Shown piece after piece: positions 57,199-64,000 of a stretch of 64,000 bases of DNA. Position 1 is the first letter of the stretch; each line of letters opens with the position of its first letter. The notes below the pieces were generated by a model. It had not been told where the DNA came from. It did not search any database and was given only the letters and a program-made list of their open reading frames with translations. Origin of the DNA: Macrostomum hystrix (taxonomy: Eukaryota > Platyhelminthes > Macrostomidae); contig CATNEN010000025.1 of assembly GCA_950097015.1 (NCBI GenBank), positions 2,416,001 through 2,480,000 of the forward strand. The letters run 5' to 3'. The position numbers and the translations under genes are program-made.

Positions 57199-58428
57199 GC
57201 GCGATTTTTCAGGATTGGATTTGACTCAATTTCTGTATTCATTGTGCTCATTTTGCTGTCTAAGGCCAAATTACCCTTACTCATTCATTGATTGGCTGGC
57301 AGGAGGTCCTTCGCTGATTGGCTAGTTAATTTTTTTCAGTTATCTACGTACTCGTATTTAGCAGCTTTCCCATTATGGCTGCTGATTGGCTCGTTAAATT
57401 CTCACTTGTTTGCCAGTTTAAATGATCTTATTTTGTTGTCTGACAGACGGTCTTAGCCTTTCGAATTTTAGTAAATCTATATGCATTATCAAACGGGCTA
57501 TTGGTATTCGCAAAATCTTTTACCCAGTTTTTTTGTTGCTTGCTGCTTTCATAAATTCAGGCTTTTAACTTAGAAGCTTTCTTGTTCTTCTGTTCAACGG
57601 AGTCTTTAAGTCTGTTTGCTTTTTAGGTTGTCTCCTCACTTGTCTTCTTGCAGTTCTTCAAAATAGGAGTTGAAAATGTTTTAGTGGGCTTGCATTTTTA
57701 AGTCGGCCTGTTTAACAGCACCAGCTGACTACTTTATCCGCTCCCGAAGTAGTAGCATGGTATGCGCATGCGCTAATAGTTCCGTGTTGCTTAACAATGC
57801 GTTCGGGCATTTTTATCAAGTTTTTCCTTCAAACTTGCATCTGTGTGTGTTAGCATAAATACATGGCATTGAAAAAGTGCATATTATTGTTGTTGTTGAC
57901 ACATCATTAAAAATTATTTTTTTCTCATTTTTCAATAATTACTTTATAGAATCATTTCAGTTATCCATTTTGCTTAAGCTGTGTCTGTTAAGTCCCGACA
58001 AAAACCCGATAACTCATTGCTGAGGCTCACCTAACTCTGTAGACAAATATTGTAAGCAAGAAATTTAACTGTCAGATAAAAACTTTGGTAGGCGGATAAG
58101 ACTTACCCCACGTTTTATATACTCTCTTGCTTTGTTACCATGCTATTTGCCAGCCGCCTGATAACAGTTGAAGCCGTTGAAGACACGATCTTAGATAAAG
58201 GTGTAGAAATTTAGTTTGAGTTCTTTTCAACACACTCGATCAGTCACATTCTCTATGTATATTCTTTTTACACTGCATTTGGGTAAAAATTTAATGCATT
58301 TTTATTAGAAAACGAAATACGCTGGTTTACATATGTACACTCAATACCTACAATACACGCTCATATTCACGTATTGCTGAATAATGCTAGTTCATCAAAT
58401 AACATCTCTAGTTTATGAGTGAAATTTG
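57199..58428. other. Convergent intergenic region
   Basis: Between the stop codons of the RING/NHL gene (plus) and the TMEM145-like gene (minus). Holds both 3' UTRs; no repeats recognised. Confidence 0.55.
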
Positions 58429-58584
58429 CTACTCATATATGCTACTGTAGTAACTACTGCTCGAGTTCTCAGTTTCGTTGGCCGCAAACAAAGAAAAGTC
58501 CGTAAATCGTTGGCCGTTCGACAGGTCAGGACTTGCATTGTTCCCGTCTGGTACATCGCCGGAGTCGAAGGGGAAGTCTGAAAT
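58429..58584 (-). CDS. TMEM145: TMEM145-like exon 9 (tail and stop)
   Basis: Acceptor TCCAG, phase 0. ISDFPFDSGDVPDGN, then FTDFSLFAANETENSSSSYY and stop TAG. Hydrophilic cytoplasmic tail; the FTDFSLF motif resembles the end of vertebrate TMEM145. Confidence 0.85.
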   Translation of the reverse strand: MSDFPFDSGDVPDGNNASPDLSNGQRFTDFSLFAANETENSSSSYYSSIYE

Positions 58585-61500
58585 CTGGAAAGTTATCGTC
58601 AGGAGCATATGTACATAGCCTATAGATGGATACGCAAATGCATTCAGTGCTGCACAAGCAGCAGGCGTTCAAGTCTTGTCGAATACAAATGTGTCTGCAT
58701 TCTGTTAGCCTTTGATGACTAGTGGCCTAGGCGGAGTTTCTGGCCATTCAACAGGTAGCCGATTTCTCATATCACGCCTATCAAATCGCTTGGCCAGCTA
58801 TTAGGAACAAAGCATCGTCGAAAGTGGCGAACATTTTTCATCTTACCTGGGTAGTTTTGATGTGGAAGGGGAAGTTCTTGTTGGCCAGACTAGGCCAGGT
58901 GAGGACCAGGTAGAAAACGTGCGCCAAGAACAGCGAGATGACCTCGATGAAGTTGACCACCTTGGCCCGCGTGTAGTCTGGCACCTGCTGGATGTTGATG
59001 ACCACCGTGACGGGAATGGCGATGAACCAGAGGCTGTAGAAAACTAGCATGGGCGCATAGAAGGCCAGCTTCTTCTTGTGCTTGGACATTGTGAAGATGC
59101 AGCTGGCCAGGAAGAACAGCCAGGACGCCAGAATGATGGCCATGAGGCCGTAGCCTGGCGAGCTCTCGTATCGGTAGAGCACGAGCGCCGGGTCGAACGT
59201 CGCCGCCTCGACTATGTACAGAGCGACGTTTGTGATCACGAATGACGTCATGAAGACTGAGAGGCAGATGACGCCCCAGGGAGGGAGGCGACCGCAGACC
59301 ACGGTGTAGCCGAGACTCAGCAGCAGCAGCATCAGCACCAGCAGGATCTGGGACGTCGCGTACAGGGCCGACGCTGCGGGTAGAATTGGTCGAGCAACTG
59401 TTTCTGATAAGTCGTCAATTTACAACGTTTTGGTCTCTGCAGTTGGCAGGCACGTTTGACTTAATCAATCAATTTTGATTTTAATCAATATTTGATTTGA
59501 ATCAATTTTAATTCACACTAGATACTCCTATTTACGAGCTACAATCGTGTCTTTGTAGCTTTTTTCATTGAAGCATCAGGTGCAGGATTTTAATTAGCAC
59601 AACACAAAATCACACCTGCAGACTGTAGTGACTGATGGCTATTTCATTCCTTCTGCCCCTGAAGCAATATATAGACGTATACTTATTTCAGCCAAGAGTT
59701 CGGTATTTGGCTTGTAATATAGCTAAGCTATATTGAATATGCAATTTTAGCATTTGCAGTTCGAATTTACATTTTGCATTATGCATTCGCCTTGCAATCG
59801 ATATGTCTTTAGTTTTTTTGCCTTAATTACGCTCGTATTGTGTATTGGCTTCTTTCATAGAAGCATCCGGTACACCATTTTTATATTCACCACCTGGTGT
59901 TGCTATGCTGTGGTTTACACATATTATTATTTATATTATTAATTAACTCCCTGCTTGAATTGCGACACTTTATGAGAAAGTGGACTTCGTTTTCTACTTC
60001 CGAGAGACACTTTTTAAATTACAAACATTTCTTAAAGGAAATTTGTGAACTCACAAATCAGCCTAAGGGCCGTATTCTGCCAGCCGTTAATTGCGTAGCT
60101 CAGAAATGCGACACAGGTGAAGATGATGGACGCACAGAAGAATATCACTGAGGCCAGAAATATTTTGTAGGTCGTGTGATACATCTGTCTGGCTGACAGC
60201 TTGGCTGAAAGTTGTTCCGCAATTCTTGTCATTTCTGGTTTGCACCTTTAACATTAGATAGACCACGCTATTTTACCCTCGTGGGGAAAAGATCACGGTG
60301 TATTCCAAATAGCTCGTACTTGACGATAGCTCCCAAACCGAATGACCGACTTTAGTCCACCATATGGATTGAAATTCTCCGCCCTTTACTATGAACTAAC
60401 TTTCAAAGCCGTCTGACCTCAACGTCGTCGCGATATTCAGCGATTCTTATCGAAGATCCTGGTGACAAGGACAAGTAACAATGCTCTGCCATCTATGGCG
60501 AATCCATATTGGTTCAAAATATATAATAACTAACAATTATTTGTGGTTTTTGCCACCAGACACGTCGGCGAGAGTTATTGAATATCTCGACGATGCCGAT
60601 GTTTGTGATTCTGTATTTAGTTTCGCCGGATTTTAGGGCGGAAAATTTCAGGCCATGTTTAGGATTTTCATGGCGATTCGTTGACTATTTTTGGAGATGC
60701 AGAAAAAGAAAAATGTGGCGGCAATTTAAAATACCCAGCGGGCTTTCTACTGTGAAATAGATTTCAAACCTCCTTAAATGTTTTCCAGTTAAAGATCGCT
60801 CACCAGACACAATGGCCACCAGGATTACCATGAAGAACTCGGCGAAGATAAAGGCTATGTTAAACTCTAGAATGTCTGCAAGTGACCATATAGCGGTTTT
60901 CTGATCAATTTTTGTTGCCAACTAATTTGAGAACTGTTTGAGGTCTCATTCAGTCGGCAGTACTCACAGATTTCATCGGCCGAGAAGTGTTCTCGAAAAA
61001 ATTCTCCCGGATTACCGTTGCGCATGTACACTTCGTATTCAAGGTAGAGGCCCTGAAATAGATTTGAGCAATTGTCTGTAAAGCGAATCCTTTTCCAGTA
61101 ATCCACGACTCACGCGCACTAACATCCTTGCCAAGGCAGTTGGATATGGCCATGAACCACCAGCGCTCTCTATTGGACCGGAATCTGTACATCTGCGACT
61201 TGCAGATGACCGAGTCGTTTCCACCGTAGACGCAGATTCCATAGTCGGGATCCAGGCGAAAAATCTGGTAGCTGTGAATGTCCAGCAGGGCCTCCTTTTC
61301 AGTGCATGTCTGCCAATTTTAGGTTGAGATGGGGGACCGAGCACTCAAGACTCTAAGTTGTACATTCTGTATTTCAGAAGTTCCTATAAGGTTAGATCCG
61401 GAAGACGATAGGATAAGAAAATTGGTTCTGTATTAGCTCGTGATGTAGGCGTGACTCTAGAGGCCTTATAATATTGTTTTAGGATTAATTAATTGCCCTT

Positions 61501-63188
61501 CTCATGTCCCTTCCCTCTCCCTGCACGATGACTCACCCCTGCACGAACTTGAGCTGTCAAAATCCTTCCCGGTCATACTTTTTTTGCTTTTTTTCTGTTG
61601 TCCTTTACCTCCATCCTTTTAGATGATTTTTAGTTTTTAGTGAAGCTTCACCCATCAAAAATCATATTTTTCCCAGGCTCGCACCCACCCCACTCCAGAG
61701 CTCCCAACCAATCAACGCACGGCGATCCGAACCACGTGATCTTGCTGTCTAGTAAATAGGTCAAGGTCGGGCAGATCATGCGATCACGGCGTGCGCGCAT
61801 GACTCTGGCTCTATATAAAGCCAATTGTGCGGCGCTTGTTTTGGAGACAACCTTCAGTTCCCGATTCTACCTTACCTTTACCGGTTCTACCCTTTTTCTG
61901 TCGTTGCCAGTTCTGCCATTACCGTCACCTCTACCGTTCCTGCTAATCTTCAATATTTCAATACTCATATACTGATGGGCCACTTCGTACCATGCTCTTG
62001 TTTTTGTAGACTGTTGACCACAGATTCGGCTTGTCCCAGTACAACAGCAGGCTTTGAACCATGAGCCTCTGAAATGTGCACAGCTGTTATTGAGTAAACA
62101 AATCCAGTCTGTAAAATGTTGGCAACAACAAGTGAGCAAAGATGAAAAATCTGCCAACCCTTGGATAGCGAAAGGTGAACTCCAGCATTCCCGAGTCAGG
62201 TAGGAAGCAGAATCTATCCAGGTAACTCCAGTCCTGAAAAAAAGCAGATCAGATGCAAAGTTTTTACAATTTTGTCAAGTCGAAATTGCGAATAAGTATC
62301 TTTTAAAGTATCTTTTAAAATGCATTACTTTAAAAGATAGACGTGGTGGTGTGAGTATGGTTTTGACTGCTCAAACATCTGCCACCATGGATGAATAATA
62401 TAACTGGATCGCCAAAGTATTGGATTTTTTGGTCCTAGCCATAGACAAGCACCAGCATCACAAGAAGCTCAGATGATTCTTCTGTGATTCTGGTTTAGTT
62501 GTCATGTCTGAAAGTACAGCATTCTGAGCTTCTTGTGATGCTGGTGCTTGTCTATGGCTTTTGGACCAAAGAAATCTAGCTTTTGGTGATTCAGTTATAT
62601 TATAAATCCATGTCTGCAACATGCTCAAAGTCAACAATCGGTCGATCGCGTTTGGCAATAGACAAACGACAAACCGAGAGAAGTCAAAGAGGAAAAGGTA
62701 GATAATTCATTTTTAGATAGTTCAGTTTTTCAAAACTTCTTGAATCGATTCCGGTTCAAGCATCGGTTTATCCCCATTCTCTTTGGACTATCGTTTGATT
62801 GGCCATCTCGCGCATTCAGTCATGCAGAAATGTCTATGGTAAACGTCGTTTAACTATTCTTGGTGCAAAGGATTGTAAATATATTCTTAGCAATCGTGTG
62901 TTCCCTTTCTCTGTCCCTCTGCTCCCGATAGGTTTGGCCATAGAATGCCGGCTCCGTAACTTCATCTTTATCTTTTGGATAAACTATTTTATTAGATCAA
63001 TTTTACTGCTCTAAGGGGTGAACCTGAATATGAAGAGACCATTTTTCGATTATAATACTTTTTTTAAAGTTTGTAAAAGCTTTACTCACTTTTTCAGTTC
63101 TTAGAACTCCTTTAATGTGCTTGCCGTAGGTTGGTGCAGCAAAGCACAAAATAAATAGAGCTACAAATGTTAACAATCGCTGCTTCAT
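58429..63188 (-). CDS. TMEM145: TMEM145/GPR180-like seven-TM GOST protein (whole gene, 9 exons)
   Basis: 472 residues: signal peptide (1-23), luminal/extracellular GOLD-like domain (about 24-180), seven TM segments (about 180-405) and a short Ser-rich tail. Matches to vertebrate TMEM145 as I recall it: DWSYLDRFCFLPDSGMLEF, LLLYWDKPNLWSTVYK, SNRERWWFMAISNC, FREHFSADEI, LVLYRYESSPGYGLMAI and PSLANKNFPFHIKTTQI. Known GOST proteins act in the secretory pathway or at the cell surface; the ligand of this one is unknown. All nine exons join in consistent phase. Most introns lack minisatellites, unlike the other genes here. A possible minus-strand AATAAA lies near 58300-58306, about 125 bases past the stop. 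Confidence 0.93.
58857..59374 (-). CDS. TMEM145: TMEM145-like exon 8 (TM3-TM7)
   Basis: The longest exon, phase 1 acceptor CGCAG, phase 0 donor GTAAGA. It holds five TM helices, LVLYRYESSPGYGLMAI and WPSLANKNFPFHIKTTQ. Confidence 0.95.
60055..60204 (-). CDS. TMEM145: TMEM145-like exon 7 (TM2)
   Basis: Phase 1 at both ends, acceptor TTTCAG, donor GTGAGT. KLSARQMYHTTYKIFLASVI (family: RQLLHTTYKMFM) and a hydrophobic helix. Two further AGs just inside are out of phase. Confidence 0.9.
60260..60765. mobile_element. Foldback/MITE-like element, copy B
   Basis: Aligns over its length with the element at 45150 (gctcccaaaccgaatgaccg, atattcagcgatt, atcctggtgacaag, gaatatctcgacgatgccga, ggcggaaaattt, ttctactgtgaaatag). 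The left TIR is eroded and a central segment is longer. In TMEM145 intron 6, about 40 bases from exon 6. Confidence 0.72.
60804..60875 (-). CDS. TMEM145: TMEM145-like exon 6 (TM1)
   Basis: Phase 1 at both ends, acceptor TGCAG, donor GTGAGC. ILEFNIAFIFAEFFMVILVA and IVS form the first TM helix. Confidence 0.9.
60968..61052 (-). CDS. TMEM145: TMEM145-like exon 5
   Basis: Acceptor TTTCAG in phase 0, donor GTGAGT in phase 1. GLYLEYEVYMRNGNPGEFF then REHFSADEI. Confidence 0.92.
61124..61309 (-). CDS. TMEM145: TMEM145-like exon 4
   Basis: 62 codons, phase 0 at both ends, acceptor GGCAG, donor GTTAGT. It carries several cysteines and SNRERWWFMAISNCLGKD. The stronger-looking GTGAGT seven bases downstream would break the frame. 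Confidence 0.9.
61991..62068 (-). CDS. TMEM145: TMEM145-like exon 3
   Basis: 26 codons, phase 0 at both ends, acceptor TTTCAG, donor GTACGA. RLMVQSLLLYWDKPNLWSTV; the paired Cys usual at its start (CCQ) is replaced by Met-Val-Gln. Confidence 0.88.
62159..62233 (-). CDS. TMEM145: TMEM145-like exon 2
   Basis: Acceptor TTTCAG, phase 0 at both ends, weak donor GTTGGC. DWSYLDRFCFLPDSGMLEF then TFRYPR, a strong family match. Confidence 0.9.
62386..62613. repeat. Long inverted repeat (hairpin)
   Basis: Perfect 36-bp arms at 62438-62473 and 62523-62558 (gccatagacaagcaccagca...), extended outward by imperfect pairing (ggattttttggtcc with ggaccaaagaaatc; aatataactggatcgccaa with ttggtgattcagttatatt). 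Loop about 49 bases. In TMEM145 intron 1. Confidence 0.93.
63090..63188 (-). CDS. TMEM145: TMEM145-like exon 1 (signal peptide)
   Basis: MKQRLLTFVALFILCFAAPT is a signal peptide, followed by GKHIKGVLRTEK. Donor GTGAGT, phase 0. The ATG at 63188 is the only ATG opening this frame. Confidence 0.9.
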
Positions 63189-64000
63189 GGCCAAGCAGGC
63201 TAAGATAAGGCTGTTCGTTTCGCCCCGTGGTTGCTTGCAGAAACAGTCCGTTTTTTTAATATCGCAGAATCAGCGTTTTAACAAATTATATTTTTACGCT
63301 CATAGTTAGGTTAATTTAAAGCAGAATTAGTATTCCTTACAGTTGAACAATTACAGTTGAGTAATTAAACTAATTTAATTACACTCTAAAATACATAATA
63401 AACGTACGAGAACAATTGAAAGTATCTTTTCGTTATCATAAACAAATTTGACTGAGTGCTCTCGTTGAATTCTTTTAAATTTCGGAATGAATCTGACATT
63501 TTATTAACACCTTTTCTAAGTATTTTACAGAAAGCTATCCGGTCATATCAACCTTTCTCTTCTCCCACCTTTTTTCTGGTTTTCTGATTTAGATTTCTAA
63601 TTGATCATTTTCACTTATTTTAAACTCGCATGATCGAAGAACATTAGTAGGATTGTGCTATCGACCACAATACATTATTATTATTAATAATAATATTATT
63701 ATTTTTTTATTATTTTTTATTATTACTATTATTATTATAACTATACATAATTACTTAACTATGTGATTTACCATATTTTAAAAAGTAAAGGATTTTTCAC
63801 TCGTCAAGAATAGCATAGTCGACTTCATTTAGTTCCATTGGTTAACGATAATTAAACGATCTTTTTTCTAGTTTTATAGAAATTAGAAGTGAATGTACAT
63901 GAAAAATTGCTTTCTTAAGTACTCAATTTAAAATCAAAATAAAAAAAATTTTGAAAATTCAAAAGCTACACAAAATCCACCTGTTTTGGTTAGACGTGGT
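63189..64000. other. Upstream of the TMEM145-like gene
   Basis: AT-rich, with a TTA/ATT low-complexity run at about 63670-63750. It should contain that gene's promoter; no site identified. Confidence 0.45.

Noticed and set aside
59754-59942. 62-codon hydrophobic ORF
   Set aside because: Lies inside a TMEM145 intron, AT-rich, no family match.

Overview
This window is eukaryotic, from an invertebrate animal. Coding sequence is split by GT-AG introns, exons are GC-rich with GC-ending codons, introns and spacers are AT-rich, tRNA-derived SINEs are present, and every recognisable product is a metazoan family (a GABA-B receptor, a RASL10-type small GTPase, COX4, a RING/NHL protein, a TMEM145-type GOST receptor). 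I cannot place the phylum from sequence alone. A protostome with a repeat-rich genome, such as a flatworm or another spiralian, would fit.

Layout. (1) 1221-34879, minus strand: one metabotropic GABA-B receptor gene, subunit-2-like, of 21 reconstructed exons (about 1010 residues) spread over about 33.7 kb. (2) 36.4-37.4 kb, plus: a RASL10-like GTPase head-to-head with the receptor gene; its open frame has no ATG. (3) 38.3-44.0 kb: intergenic repeats and SINEs. (4) 44081-44941, plus: an unrecognised single-exon ORF of 286 residues. (5) 45-48.6 kb: AT-rich spacer with a foldback element. (6) 48664-51075, plus: nuclear COX4 (2 exons). (7) 52639-57198, plus: a RING/coiled-coil/NHL protein (4 exons). 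(8) 58429-63188, minus: a TMEM145/GPR180-like seven-TM protein (9 exons). The genes belong to unrelated pathways (neurotransmission, signalling, respiration, ubiquitination or RNA regulation, GOST receptors), so no functional cluster is proposed.

The dominant feature is tandem repetition. About 27 minisatellite arrays occupy roughly a third of the window (about 21 kb by my rough count). Each has its own unit (8 to 86 bp), and most introns carry a different private array. In COX4 and the RING/NHL gene the introns consist almost entirely of such arrays, which begin or end within tens of bases of the splice sites. Other repeats are a tRNA-derived SINE family (some copies paired head-to-head), a foldback element with two diverged copies, and a long hairpin in TMEM145 intron 1.

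Exon borders were set by conserved family residues plus donor, acceptor and phase agreement. Borders checked this way are arithmetically consistent across each gene, except the 5' edge of receptor exon 8, which has no AG acceptor.
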